DNA from: an uncultured Acidobacteriota bacterium
Lineage (GTDB): Bacteria > Acidobacteriota > Vicinamibacteria > Marinacidobacterales > SMYC01
Direction: 5' to 3'
DNA length: 44,793 nt
Assembly (NCBI GenBank): GCA_947259165.1
Contig: CAMYKY010000023.1
Coordinates: 1 to 44,793 of the forward strand
In this document: piece by piece, positions 1 to 9,103 of the stretch
Numbering within the stretch: position 1 is the stretch's first letter
Layout of the letters: the number at the start of each line of letters is the position of its first letter
The notes under the pieces: generated by a model
What the model was told of the DNA's origin: nothing
The model's input: the letters and a program-made list of their open reading frames with translations, nothing else
Database searches by the model: none
Made by a program: the position numbers and the translations under genes

Positions 1-975
<975 letters not shown>

Positions 976-1039
976 CTATCTCTACTGCCCGAAACAACAT
1001 CGAAGTTCTACCCAAGACCCTTAGGACACAATTGAGCCC

Positions 1040-1909
1040 ATGAGCATCCGCAAAGCCGTTCTCCCTGCAGCGGGACTAGGAACCCGGTTCCTTCCAGCGA
1101 CGAAGGCGCAGCCGAAGGAAATGCTGCCCCTCGTGGACAAACCGCTGATCCAATACGTCGTCGAAGAGTCCGTCGGCGCGGGTATCACCGACGTGGTCAT
1201 CGTGACCGGTCGGGGCAAGACCGCCATCGAAGATCACTTTGACGTTTCGTTCGAGCTCGAGCGGTTTCTCGAGGACAAGGGGAAGGATCACGAGCTCGGC
1301 ATCGTCAAAGCGATCTCCGACCTCGTCAACGTCTCTTATGTCCGTCAAAAGGAGGCTCTCGGCCTCGGGCACGCGGTGTCTGTCGCCGAGCCTCTTCTTG
1401 GGCATGAGCCGTTCGCGGTGCTTCTCGGCGATGATCTCGTGGCTTCGGATGTGCCCTGCATTCGACAGATGATCGACGTGTACGAGCAGGTGAAGGCTCC
1501 GGTCCTCGCGGTGATGAAAGTGCCGCGCGACGAGATCTCGAGCTACGGCGTGATCGCTGCAGAGCCGGAGCGCGATCGTCTTCACCGAGTGAGTCGTCTC
1601 GTCGAGAAGCCGCCGCCGGATGAAGCTCCCTCCGATCTGGCGATCATCGGGCGCTACATTCTCACGCCGGCCATCTTCGAGCACATCAAGAAGACCCCCA
1701 AGGACGCCCGGGGCGAAATACAGATTACGAACGCACTCCAGTCTCTTTTGTCAGAAACGCCTATCTACGGGCTCGAGTTCGAAGGCGTTCGCCACGACTG
1801 TGGCAACAAGCTCGGGTTCTTGAAGGCGACTGTCGACTACGCGCTCGAGCGCGACGATCTCGGCGGTGCTTTTCGCGAGTACCTTCAGGGACTCGACTTC
1901 GACGAGTAG
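1040..1909 (+). CDS. galU: UTP--glucose-1-phosphate uridylyltransferase
   Basis: Makes UDP-glucose from glucose-1-phosphate and UTP, the activated sugar for envelope polysaccharides. The 289-residue length is normal for bacterial GalU. The nucleotidyltransferase signature AVLPAAGLGTRFLPATKAQP is at residues 6-25, the substrate-binding run EMLPLVDKPLIQYVVEE follows, and GDDL (about residue 129) and LVEKP (about residue 190) are present. The start ATG at 1040 has only a weak Shine-Dalgarno (GAG six bases upstream). The next gene begins five bases after the stop, so galU and the TPR-kinase are probably co-transcribed. Residue conservation makes the call safe; the physiological sugar substrate is by homology. 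Confidence 0.96.
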   Translation: MSIRKAVLPAAGLGTRFLPATKAQPKEMLPLVDKPLIQYVVEESVGAGITDVVIVTGRGKTAIEDHFDVSFELERFLEDKGKDHELGIVKAISDLVNVSYVRQKEALGLGHAVSVAEPLLGHEPFAVLLGDDLVASDVPCIRQMIDVYEQVKAPVLAVMKVPRDEISSYGVIAAEPERDRLHRVSRLVEKPPPDEAPSDLAIIGRYILTPAIFEHIKKTPKDARGEIQITNALQSLLSETPIYGLEFEGVRHDCGNKLGFLKATVDYALERDDLGGAFREYLQGLDFDE

Positions 1910-1913
1910 GTCT

Positions 1914-4331
1914 GTGGCGGAATTCGTCGAGCTCGTTTTCGGCTACGTCCAGAGACTTGTCGGCTATCTCAATTGGGGCAACGTCAAGTTCCTCGCGATC
2001 GGGATCGGCGTCGTCTGGCTTGCACTCTCCTTGAATCGGAAACTCGGGATTTTCTCGATGCTCCGCGGTATTGGGGAGCGGTTGTTGGGCTCGCGCGTCG
2101 AGGGGCTCAAGGCGCGCGGCGAGGCCGTCACTGCCGAAAAGACGGGAGACTGGCTGACGGCAGGTCTTCAGTACGACAAGAGCGGTGACTGGGAAAAGGC
2201 GCTCGACTGTTACGAGAAGGCGGAGGAGTTTCACCTCGCGGGCGAGATCTGTCTGAGGCTCGGGCACAAAGAAGTCGCGGCGGAATGGTTCCTTCTCTCG
2301 GACGAGAAACTCCGGGCCGCTCAGTTGTACAAAGAGCTGGGCCAACACAAAAAATCTGCGGAAGCGTACCTCAAGGCTGGTTCCTCTCTGGAGGCGGCTT
2401 CGGAGTTCCTCGAGGCCGGTCAGTTCGGTCGCGCCGCCGAGATTTACGAGCGATCCGGCAACCATATGCGCGCCGCCGAGGCGTACGAGCGCGGGGACGA
2501 TCTCGCTGCGGCTGCGGAGAGCTTCGCCCGCCAGGTCACCGAGATCGCCGGGCGCGGCAGCCATTATCGCGCCGCGAGCCAAGACGCGGAGCTCGCACGT
2601 TTGTGTCACCGCGCGGGCCGCTCCTTCGAGAAGGCCGGGAATAGCGAGCGCGCGATCGAAATGTACGAACGTGGGGGCCAACTCCGACTGGCCGCCGCCC
2701 TCGCCGAGCGGAGCGAACAGTGGCGCCGCGCGGCGGATTTGTGGCGCACGGCCGGCTCGATCCAAAAAGCCGCTGAGCTCTACGAGAAAGCCGGCGACAA
2801 GCGCGAGGCCGCGAACTTGCTCGGGGACGCGAAGCTTTCGGGTGGGGATGCGGTCGCCGCGGCAGAAGAGTTCCTGAAAGGGGGCGATCCGCTGCGAGCG
2901 GCCGAGGTCTTCGACACGGCGGGAGAGCTCGAGCGTGCCTCCGAATGCTTCGAGCAGGCGGAAGCTTGGGGAGACGCTGCCGCGACGGCGCTTCGTGCAG
3001 AAGCGAAGGGTCGCGCGGCCGACTTGTTCGTCAAGGCGGGCGACAAGGAAAAGGCGGCCGAGCTCTACTTCGAGTTGGGTGATTTCGAGCTTGCCGCCTT
3101 GCTCTTCTCGAAATCAAAGAGATTCTTCGATGCTGCGAAATCTGCGGCGGAAGCGAATTCCGAAACGAGGATGGTCGAGTACTTGCAGCAAGTGCCGGCG
3201 AGTGATCCGAACTATCTCGTCGCCGTCATCGAGCTTGCGCGCGCGTTCGATCGACGTGGCTGGGCGTCGCTTGCGGCGGAAAAGCTTCGTACCGTCTTGA
3301 CGGGTCAAGAAGTTACCGCGGAGAACCTCGAGCTCTGGCATGAGTTGGCGAAAGCGGAAGAGTCCGAGGGCAGCTACGAGGAGGCGGCGGAAATTCTTCA
3401 TCGGATCATGGGGGTGCGCTACGATTTTCACGGGGCCAGCCAACGGCACCATAACCTCAGAAAGCGCATCGATGACGAGAAAGTGCGCTCGGAGACGATC
3501 AGAAGTGCCAAGCCGATTGTCCGGCACCAAGACAAAGCGCGATACGAGATTACCGGGATGCTCGGCAAAGGCGGCATGGGTGCGGTCTACAAGGCGTACG
3601 ATCAACTCCTGAACCGTTCTGTCGCCTACAAAGTTCTGGCGGAATCGCTAGCCCACGAGGAGAGCGCGCGGGATCAGCTGTTGCAAGAAGCGCGCGCGGC
3701 CGCTGGGTTGAACCACCCGAATATCGTGACCGTGTACGACCTCGGCTTCGATGGCGACAACGCGTTTATCTGTATGGAGCTCATCGAAGGTGAGAGCTAC
3801 CAGGCCATCCTGCGCAAGCAGACGTGGCTCGAGCTGAGCGAGGCTCTTCACTGGCTCGTCTCGGTGTGTCAGGGGCTCGACCACGCGCACAGCCGCGGGA
3901 TCATCCACCGCGATCTGAAACCGTCGAACGTGCTGCTGACGGTCGATCATCGCGTCAAGCTCTTGGACTTCGGCCTGGCGCGTCCCGCCGAAGAGAAGAA
4001 AAACGCGGAGAGCTGGGCCTACTCGATGTCGGGCACCCCAAAGTACATCTCGCCTGAGGCGATTCAGGGACAGGCGACAGACGCCCGCTCGGATGTGTAT
4101 TCGCTGGGAGCGACCCTCTACGAGCTTCTTGTGGGTCGCGCTCCGTTCACGGAGGGAAACCTACTGATGCACCATCTTCATACCCCGCCGCCGCCACTGT
4201 GCCCGAAGCGTTCCGAGATCGGTGACAAGCTCGAGGAGCTCGTTCTTCTTTGCTTAGCGAAAGCCCCTGGAGACCGTTTCCAGAGCGCGGGCGAAGTCCT
4301 TTCGTTCGCGGGAGCCGCCCAAATTATTTGA
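1914..4331 (+). CDS. Membrane-anchored TPR protein fused to a C-terminal Ser/Thr protein kinase
   Basis: Predicted signalling kinase of 805 residues with an unusual order: one N-terminal membrane helix (about residues 22-38, FLAIGIGVVWLALSL), about 480 residues of degenerate TPR-like helical repeats built on A-E-x-Y-E-x-A-G-D units, and the kinase last (about 543-805). Kinase motifs: glycine loop MLGKGGMGAVYKA, ATP lysine in VAYKVL, catalytic loop HRDLKPSN (from about residue 665), DFG (about 685) and SGTPKYISPE for the P+1/APE region. All catalytic residues are present, so it should be active. GTG at 1914 is chosen: it follows the galU stop by four bases and has AGG upstream; an in-frame ATG at 1866 lies inside galU. 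With the helix near the N-terminus, both TPR and kinase are expected in the cytoplasm. Substrate unknown. Confidence 0.85.
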   Translation: MAEFVELVFGYVQRLVGYLNWGNVKFLAIGIGVVWLALSLNRKLGIFSMLRGIGERLLGSRVEGLKARGEAVTAEKTGDWLTAGLQYDKSGDWEKALDCYEKAEEFHLAGEICLRLGHKEVAAEWFLLSDEKLRAAQLYKELGQHKKSAEAYLKAGSSLEAASEFLEAGQFGRAAEIYERSGNHMRAAEAYERGDDLAAAAESFARQVTEIAGRGSHYRAASQDAELARLCHRAGRSFEKAGNSERAIEMYERGGQLRLAAALAERSEQWRRAADLWRTAGSIQKAAELYEKAGDKREAANLLGDAKLSGGDAVAAAEEFLKGGDPLRAAEVFDTAGELERASECFEQAEAWGDAAATALRAEAKGRAADLFVKAGDKEKAAELYFELGDFELAALLFSKSKRFFDAAKSAAEANSETRMVEYLQQVPASDPNYLVAVIELARAFDRRGWASLAAEKLRTVLTGQEVTAENLELWHELAKAEESEGSYEEAAEILHRIMGVRYDFHGASQRHHNLRKRIDDEKVRSETIRSAKPIVRHQDKARYEITGMLGKGGMGAVYKAYDQLLNRSVAYKVLAESLAHEESARDQLLQEARAAAGLNHPNIVTVYDLGFDGDNAFICMELIEGESYQAILRKQTWLELSEALHWLVSVCQGLDHAHSRGIIHRDLKPSNVLLTVDHRVKLLDFGLARPAEEKKNAESWAYSMSGTPKYISPEAIQGQATDARSDVYSLGATLYELLVGRAPFTEGNLLMHHLHTPPPPLCPKRSEIGDKLEELVLLCLAKAPGDRFQSAGEVLSFAGAAQII

Positions 4332-4335
4332 CGCA

Positions 4336-4354
4336 CGACGAGCGAAGCTCGTCG
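4336..4354 (+). terminator. Short perfect hairpin after the TPR-kinase gene
   Basis: CGACGAGC (4336-4343) and GCTCGTCG (4347-4354) form an 8-bp stem with a three-base loop, starting five bases after the kinase stop. There is no T-run behind it, so it may be a 3'-end-stabilising hairpin or part of the repeat that follows rather than a classical intrinsic terminator. Confidence 0.4.
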
Positions 4355-4360
4355 CACCGA

Positions 4361-4498
4361 CCCTCCCTCTCCTCCCGAATTGGGGTGAGGGGGATGTCCA
4401 GGGGCGGGAATGGCGAGGGGGGACCTCGCCGCGAAGCTCCTAGAGCGAAGGCGGGGCGCTCAGGACCCTCCCCCGCGGGCGGGAGAGGGGGTGAAGGG
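4361..4498. repeat. GC-rich inverted repeat, CCCTCCCTCTCC type
   Basis: The left part carries CCCTCCCTCTCCTCCC (4361-4376) followed by its own partial complement GGGGTGAGGGGG. The right part carries GACCCTCCCCCGCGGGCGGG and GAGAGGGGGTGAAGGG (4483-4498). The outer ends are mutually complementary with interruptions, so the segment can fold into a large hairpin. It fills the gap between the kinase gene and the NAD operon promoter. Similar CCCTC/GAGGG repeats are common intergenic elements in many GC-rich genomes (general knowledge). Confidence 0.55.
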
Positions 4499-4517
4499 AA
4501 GAACTGCCGGGGTCACC

Positions 4518-4546
4518 TTGACTCCGGTCGCTAACCCGACTAATAT
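4518..4546 (+). promoter_or_regulatory. Sigma-70-type promoter of the NAD salvage operon
   Basis: -35 TTGACT (4518-4523), a 17-base spacer, and -10 TAATAT (4541-4546). Both hexamers are one base from consensus and the spacing is optimal. The predicted transcription start, around 4553, falls inside the inverted repeat that begins at 4547, so occupancy of that repeat should block transcription. Confidence 0.75.
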
Positions 4547-4571
4547 AGTTAGTGTGTAAAGAACACTAACT
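4547..4571. promoter_or_regulatory. Putative NrtR operator (perfect 9-bp inverted repeat)
   Basis: AGTTAGTGT (4547-4555), a seven-base centre, and ACACTAACT (4563-4571) are exact reverse complements. The site starts right after the -10 and ends 12 bases before the first nrtR ATG. NrtR family members are known to autoregulate NAD operons through palindromes of about this size. Assigning this palindrome to NrtR is inference from position and gene content. Confidence 0.7.
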
Positions 4572-4583
4572 GCAAGCGCCGTC

Positions 4584-5255
4584 ATGAATAACATTGTCAT
4601 GAATAATGTGCGGGTCGCGGTCGACAACTGTATCTTTGCGGTTCGGGACGGTCGGCTCGAAGTGCTTCTGATCCAAATGAAGAAGGAACCCTTCGACTTT
4701 GCATGGGCTCTGCCCGGTGGGCTCATAGAAGCCGGCGAGACACTCGACGGTGCGGCAGCGCGGATCCTCGAGCAACAGACGGGGGTGAGGGATGTGTACC
4801 TGGAACAACTCTACACATTCGACGACCGGTCCCGGGATCCCGACGGTCGTGTCATCTCGGTCGCCTACGTCTCGCTCATCCCGTGGGAAGGTCGCGACCT
4901 CAAAACGACCGATAAGTATCGCGCGGTCCAGTTTTGGGACTGCGATCGCGTCCCGAGCAAGCTCGCCTACGATCATCGAGAGATTCTCGACTACGCTCGC
5001 AATCGGCTGGCGGCAAAAATTCAGTACACCAACTGCGTGTGGTCGCTGCTTCCCGAAAGGTTCACCCTCAGTGAGCTGCAAAACGCGTACGAGACGGTAT
5101 TGAACCGGAACCTCGACAAACGGAACTTCCGCAAGAAGGTCCTCTCCCTGCATCTAGTGAAACCTTGCGGAGAAAAATCGAGCGGTGGACGTCACCGGCC
5201 GGCGATGTTGTACTCCTTCGAGAGTCGCGAGCCCGAGCTGGTTGAGGTGTTCTGA
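4584..5255 (+). CDS. nrtR: NrtR-type Nudix-related transcriptional regulator of NAD metabolism
   Basis: Predicted repressor of NAD biosynthesis/salvage that senses an ADP-ribose-type ligand with its Nudix domain. Residues about 1-150 form the Nudix fold and about 150-223 a winged helix-turn-helix. The Nudix box (about residues 45-67) reads GGLIEAGETLDGAAARILEQ then QTGV; the catalytic REUxEE portion has become RILEQQ, so hydrolysis is unlikely and a sensing role fits. The start is uncertain: ATG at 4584, ATG at 4599 and GTG at 4608 are all in frame and none has a clear Shine-Dalgarno. First gene of a three-gene operon; its stop TGA shares one base with the next ATG (TGATG), suggesting translational coupling. 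Confident on family, inferred on ligand. Confidence 0.88.
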   Translation: MNNIVMNNVRVAVDNCIFAVRDGRLEVLLIQMKKEPFDFAWALPGGLIEAGETLDGAAARILEQQTGVRDVYLEQLYTFDDRSRDPDGRVISVAYVSLIPWEGRDLKTTDKYRAVQFWDCDRVPSKLAYDHREILDYARNRLAAKIQYTNCVWSLLPERFTLSELQNAYETVLNRNLDKRNFRKKVLSLHLVKPCGEKSSGGRHRPAMLYSFESREPELVEVF

Positions 5256-6280
5256 TGTTGCCGCCACACTTTCATCCTCACAGAGTCTCGGAGATTTATC
5301 GGGTCGACTACGAACGGCGCGCGCGTGATGCGCGGGATTGGCGAGAGCGGTTCAATGTCGCTCCATCCGCGAGCGACGCGTACCGAGTGGGGCTTCTTCT
5401 CGTGGACGTGCAAAACACGTTCTGCATTCCGGAATTCGAGTTGTTCGTCGGTGGCCGCTCGGGCATGGCGGCCGTCGAGGACAACGCGCGACTTTGCCGG
5501 TTCCTGTACGAGAACCTGGCTTCGATCACAAGCGTGCACGCGACTCTAGATACTCACACGGCGATGCAAATCTTCCACAGCGGGTTCCTCGTCGACGATT
5601 CCGGCAAGCATCCTGCGCCGATGACCGCCATCTTGCTCGCAGACGTCGAGTCGGGTCGATGGAGAGTGAACCCTCGCGTGTCCGACGCGCTCGGGGTGGA
5701 TCAAGACTACTTGATTCATTACTGTAGGAGCTTGAGCCGAGATGGGTCTTACTCGTTGATGGTGTGGCCGTATCACGCGATGCTGGGCGGGGTCGGGCAC
5801 GCGCTGGTCTCGGCGATCGAAGAAGCCGTGTTTTTCCACGGCATGGTTCGAAGCTCGCAGACGCACTTCGAGATCAAGGGCATGAATCCTCTCACCGAGA
5901 ATTACTCCGTCCTGCGTCCAGAGGTGCGCGAGGACGCGCACGGGTCCGAGCTCGTGAAGCCCAACGACGCGCTCATCGAAACGTTACTTGCCTACGACGT
6001 CCTCATCGTCGCCGGGCAGGCGAAGAGCCACTGTGTCGCTTGGACGGTGGCCGACCTGCTGAAAGAAATTCGAAATCGAGATCCCGAGCTCGCCCGTAAG
6101 ATTTATCTCCTCGAGGATTGCACCTCGCCGGTGGTTGCTCCCGGCGTCGTGGATTTTACCGATCAAGCCGAGGCAGCGTATCGGGAGTTTGAGGCGGCCG
6201 GGATGCATCTCGTGTGCACGAGCGAGCCCCTCGAATCGTGGGACGGGCTCGAGACGGCTCTCGTCAAAGAAAGGCCATAG
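5255..6280 (+). CDS. Nicotinamidase-like cysteine hydrolase (isochorismatase superfamily)
   Basis: Probably deaminates nicotinamide to nicotinate to feed the PncB encoded next. Of 341 residues, the superfamily triad is recognisable: D51 in LLVDVQNTFC, K208 in IKGMNPLTENYS, and C260 in AGQAKSHC. Metal-site-like residues occur in LDTHTAMQIFHSGF (about 98-111), and WPYHAMLGGVGHAL (171-184) matches the nicotinamidase WPxHCVxGTxGA region, with the Cys there changed to Ala. It is much longer than classical PncA (about 180-215 residues), with ~40 extra N-terminal residues and inserts before and after the metal region. Sits between nrtR (one-base overlap) and pncB (four-base gap), so the pathway is well supported; the precise substrate is inferred. 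Confidence 0.8.
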   Translation: MLPPHFHPHRVSEIYRVDYERRARDARDWRERFNVAPSASDAYRVGLLLVDVQNTFCIPEFELFVGGRSGMAAVEDNARLCRFLYENLASITSVHATLDTHTAMQIFHSGFLVDDSGKHPAPMTAILLADVESGRWRVNPRVSDALGVDQDYLIHYCRSLSRDGSYSLMVWPYHAMLGGVGHALVSAIEEAVFFHGMVRSSQTHFEIKGMNPLTENYSVLRPEVREDAHGSELVKPNDALIETLLAYDVLIVAGQAKSHCVAWTVADLLKEIRNRDPELARKIYLLEDCTSPVVAPGVVDFTDQAEAAYREFEAAGMHLVCTSEPLESWDGLETALVKERP

Positions 6281-6284
6281 CGCG

Positions 6285-7514
6285 ATGCCAATCATCCAAA
6301 GTCTGCTGGACGTGGATTTCTACAAGTTTACGATGGGGCAGCTCGTCTTCCTGCGTTACCGAGACGTTCCGGTTACGTATGCGCTCACGAACCGCACTCG
6401 AGAAATCCGGCTCGCGTCCGTTGTCGACAAGGCGGAGCTACGCGAAGAGCTCGACCACGCTCGTAGCCTTCGGTTCAACAACAGCGAGCTTCATTATCTC
6501 CGGGGAACGAACGAGTACGGCGACCGCATGTTCTCGGAGGACTATCTCCATTTTCTTCGAGATCTAAAGCTTCCGGAATACGACCTCGAGGAAATCGATG
6601 GCAGTTTTGAACTGCGATTCGAGGGCCCGTGGTCCGAAGCGATTTATTGGGAGACCCTCGCTCTTGCACTGCTCAACGAGCTCTACTACCGAAACTTGTT
6701 ACGCAAGCTGAGCTCCTTCGAAAGAGACCTCGTCTACGCCGAGGGGAGGGTGAGGCTGGCCCACAAGATACGCGTGTTGCGCGAGCATCCCGAGATTGAG
6801 TTCGTCGACTTCGGAACGCGGCGTCGTTTCAGTCGCGAGTGGCAGCATTATGTCGACCGGACGCTCGCGGAGGAGCTTCCGGGTCAATTCGTGGGCACGT
6901 CGGCGACCGAGTCCGCGTTGCTTCACGGGCTCGTGCCGATGGGCACATCCGCGCACGAGTTGTATATGGTGATGTCGGGCATCATGCACGAATCGGAAGA
7001 TCGGATCCGCGCGTCGCACAATCAAGTCCTCACGGATTGGTGGGAGCTCTACGGGTGGGGGTTGTCCGTCGCGGTGACTGATACTTACGGTTCCGAGTTC
7101 TTCTTCCAGGATATGACAGAGGCGCAGGCAAGTGTGTGGAAAGGATTGCGTCACGACTCGGGGGATCCGTTCGAGTTCGGTGAGCGCGCCGTCCGGTTTT
7201 ATGAGCAGCATGGGATCGATCCTCGAAAGAAACTGCTGATTTTCAGTGACGGCTTGGAGCTCGATACGATCTTGAGATTGTCGGAGCGCTTCCATGGTCG
7301 CGTCGAGCTGAGTTTTGGCTGGGGGACCAACCTCACCAACGACATGGGCTTCGACCCTATCGCCATAGTTGTCAAGGCGGTGGAGGTGGCGGGACGACGT
7401 ACTGTCAAGCTCAGTGACAACCTCGCCAAGGCATCGGGCTCGAAAGAGGACATCGCGCGATTCAAACGGATTTTCGGGCACGGGCACGAGCACGTCGAAG
7501 CATTACGCTATTGA
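6285..7514 (+). CDS. pncB: Nicotinate phosphoribosyltransferase
   Basis: Converts nicotinate and PRPP to nicotinate mononucleotide, the committed step of NAD salvage. The 409-residue length is normal. Key motifs: LLDVDFYKFTMGQ at the N-terminus, PMGTSAHE with the histidine (H224) equivalent to the autophosphorylated His of PncB, LRHDSGDPFEFGERA, LIFSDGL, and the phosphate-binding SFGWGTNLTNDMG. ATG at 6285 is preceded by GAAAGG; longer in-frame starts fall inside the previous gene and are not needed. Last gene of the nrtR operon. The nicotinate mononucleotide product would be used by NadD, encoded separately at 24914-25507. Confidence 0.95.
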   Translation: MPIIQSLLDVDFYKFTMGQLVFLRYRDVPVTYALTNRTREIRLASVVDKAELREELDHARSLRFNNSELHYLRGTNEYGDRMFSEDYLHFLRDLKLPEYDLEEIDGSFELRFEGPWSEAIYWETLALALLNELYYRNLLRKLSSFERDLVYAEGRVRLAHKIRVLREHPEIEFVDFGTRRRFSREWQHYVDRTLAEELPGQFVGTSATESALLHGLVPMGTSAHELYMVMSGIMHESEDRIRASHNQVLTDWWELYGWGLSVAVTDTYGSEFFFQDMTEAQASVWKGLRHDSGDPFEFGERAVRFYEQHGIDPRKKLLIFSDGLELDTILRLSERFHGRVELSFGWGTNLTNDMGFDPIAIVVKAVEVAGRRTVKLSDNLAKASGSKEDIARFKRIFGHGHEHVEALRY

Positions 7515-7576
7515 CCTCACAGTATGTGATTCTAGTTTTGTGATATCTTCCCTGGTCTAATTTCGAGGTAGGTGTG

Positions 7577-8947
7577 ATGCGGCTTACTGGCGGGCTGGTC
7601 TGGTTGTTGACTGTCTCTCTCCTTTCACCGGAGCTCGTTCGCGCGGCAGATGAGCTCGATGGGGATGACACGTGGAGCGAGCTCGTGAAGGATGGAAGCT
7701 CGTTCATTTTCGGTCGTCTCGAAGGCCGTTTCGACGGCACCGACTACCGCAGCCGGAAAATTCGCATTCGCCACGAGGAAACCAACAGGGAGTACCTCGT
7801 CTCGACGGGGCAAGGACTCGGATACTTTGAAGTGGCTCTCCCCCCCGGCATATACGCTTTCGTCGCCATCGAGGCCGTGTATTTTCCCCCGGACAAATCG
7901 TTGAGGCTCACTCGGTATCGACCAGTTCCTCAGCGCTATGTGCTGCAAGCGATTCCCGGTGTTGGGATCCCGACGTTTCAGGTCGAACAGAACAGGCCGG
8001 TTTACCTTGGGACGATCCGCTCGGGCATTGGTGGTGACCGCCTCGTGTATGAGGGCCACACGCTCGAAATCACGGATGATTATCAAGAAGCGCTAGCTAG
8101 TCTCGAAGTGCGTCACCCCGCGCTGTTCGCCAGCCTCGCCCAAGCCGGCGTCGAGCCCATGAAGTACTTCTTCCTCAAGCCGATCGAGCAGCCGTCGCTA
8201 CTCGAGCTCGCGGCGGTGCAGGACCCGTTAGAGCAAGCGCGGGAATACATGAACGACGGCAAGTACCGACAGGCGCTGAGCTGGCTCCAAACGTTCATGC
8301 CGACAACGGATGAGCAGCGAGCGGAGATGAAACTGCTCGTGGGTGAGATATATTTGTCGGACAAGAAATACGAGGACGCGATCGAACAGTTCGGTGAGGT
8401 TCTTCTCGACGACCCTGAAAGCATGCGTGCGCTGCGGTTGCTTGCTCGGGCCCATGCCTTCGGAGGCTACCGTGAGGACGCGGTGGGCTTGTACCGTGCG
8501 CTTGCCGAATCCGTCCCGGAGGACGCCGAGGCGAGCCTACACTTGGGCTACGAGCACGCTCTCGCCTCGAACGAGGAACTCGCGGAGGAAGCGTTTGACT
8601 CCGCGTTCCGAGTCAACTTCGACTACCTGCTGCACGATCTGACGCCTTACGCTCTCGCCCTTCGAGAAGAGGATGCGTTGTACGAGCCTCCTAAGATTGT
8701 CGACGGCGCGATGAAGTTGCCGAGCACGATGCGCTCGCGCCGTTCCTCCGCCGGCGGACTCGGTATGCTCGTCGATCACACCGGGCGCATCGTCGCCGTC
8801 CACTTAGCCGCGGACACCAGCGCATGGGCACCTTCGATGATGATGTCGATCATCCGTGCCAGATTCACGCCGGCGCGATTGAACGGTGTCGCGATCCCGT
8901 GTCTCATCATCATGGGAGAGAACGCGGGGCTGGAAGCGTCGCAGTAG
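7577..8947 (+). CDS. Secreted TPR protein with a TonB C-terminal-like domain
   Basis: Function unknown. The 456-residue product begins with a clear signal peptide (about residues 1-23, cleavage after LVRA). Residues about 30-150 look like a beta-sandwich of carboxypeptidase-regulatory/PEGA flavour. Residues about 215-345 carry TPR units (ARE-Y-M-N-D-G-KYRQALSWL, KYEDAIEQFGEVL). The last ~70 residues, with GMLVDHTGRIVAVHLA and ARFTPARLNGVAI, resemble the TonB C-terminal fold. There is no N-terminal ExbB/D-interacting helix beyond the signal, so it is not a classical TonB. ATG at 7577 follows GAGGTAGG; an adjacent GTG at 7574 is less well placed. Likely its own transcript after pncB; converges on xerC. 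Confidence 0.7.
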   Translation: MRLTGGLVWLLTVSLLSPELVRAADELDGDDTWSELVKDGSSFIFGRLEGRFDGTDYRSRKIRIRHEETNREYLVSTGQGLGYFEVALPPGIYAFVAIEAVYFPPDKSLRLTRYRPVPQRYVLQAIPGVGIPTFQVEQNRPVYLGTIRSGIGGDRLVYEGHTLEITDDYQEALASLEVRHPALFASLAQAGVEPMKYFFLKPIEQPSLLELAAVQDPLEQAREYMNDGKYRQALSWLQTFMPTTDEQRAEMKLLVGEIYLSDKKYEDAIEQFGEVLLDDPESMRALRLLARAHAFGGYREDAVGLYRALAESVPEDAEASLHLGYEHALASNEELAEEAFDSAFRVNFDYLLHDLTPYALALREEDALYEPPKIVDGAMKLPSTMRSRRSSAGGLGMLVDHTGRIVAVHLAADTSAWAPSMMMSIIRARFTPARLNGVAIPCLIIMGENAGLEASQ

Positions 8948-8969
8948 AGGACCTTCGGATACGCAGAAT

Positions 8970-9094
8970 CCTTCACCGAGGCGAGGTCGCACAAAAAGAA
9001 GGGCGCGCCTCAAACGAGCATCAACCGAATGCCGACAACCGAATGCCGGATGCCGAGAGCCGGACGCCGAATGCTGATAGCCGAATGCCGCAAC
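8970..9094 (-). repeat. Hairpin-element family 2, copy a (one-armed)
   Basis: On the minus strand the conserved core (8970-9020) reads TGCTCGTTTGAGG ... CTTTTTGTGCGACC ... CGCCTCGGTGAAGG. It is preceded by a degenerate array of CGAATGCC/GATAGCC-type units at 9022-9094 (shown here as they read on the plus strand). The opposite array expected beyond the core is missing because the upstream gene ends at 8947. The element fills the gap between two convergent genes and reaches to within ten bases of the xerC stop. Confidence 0.8.
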
Positions 9095-9103
9095 GAAACG
9101 CGG

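Noticed and set aside
4361..4583. NAD-sensing riboswitch ahead of the NAD operon
   Set aside because: The expected transcript start is inside the operator, leaving only about 30 bases of leader, too short for a riboswitch.
6135..6284. Longer N-terminus for PncB
   Set aside because: It lies inside the upstream hydrolase gene; ATG 6285 with GAAAGG fits the family start.
8955..9100. Similar peptides (SNEHQPNA-type) encoded in several repeat copies, suggesting a small-protein family
   Set aside because: The similarity follows from the repeat DNA itself; the frames lack ribosome sites and are broken by array drift.
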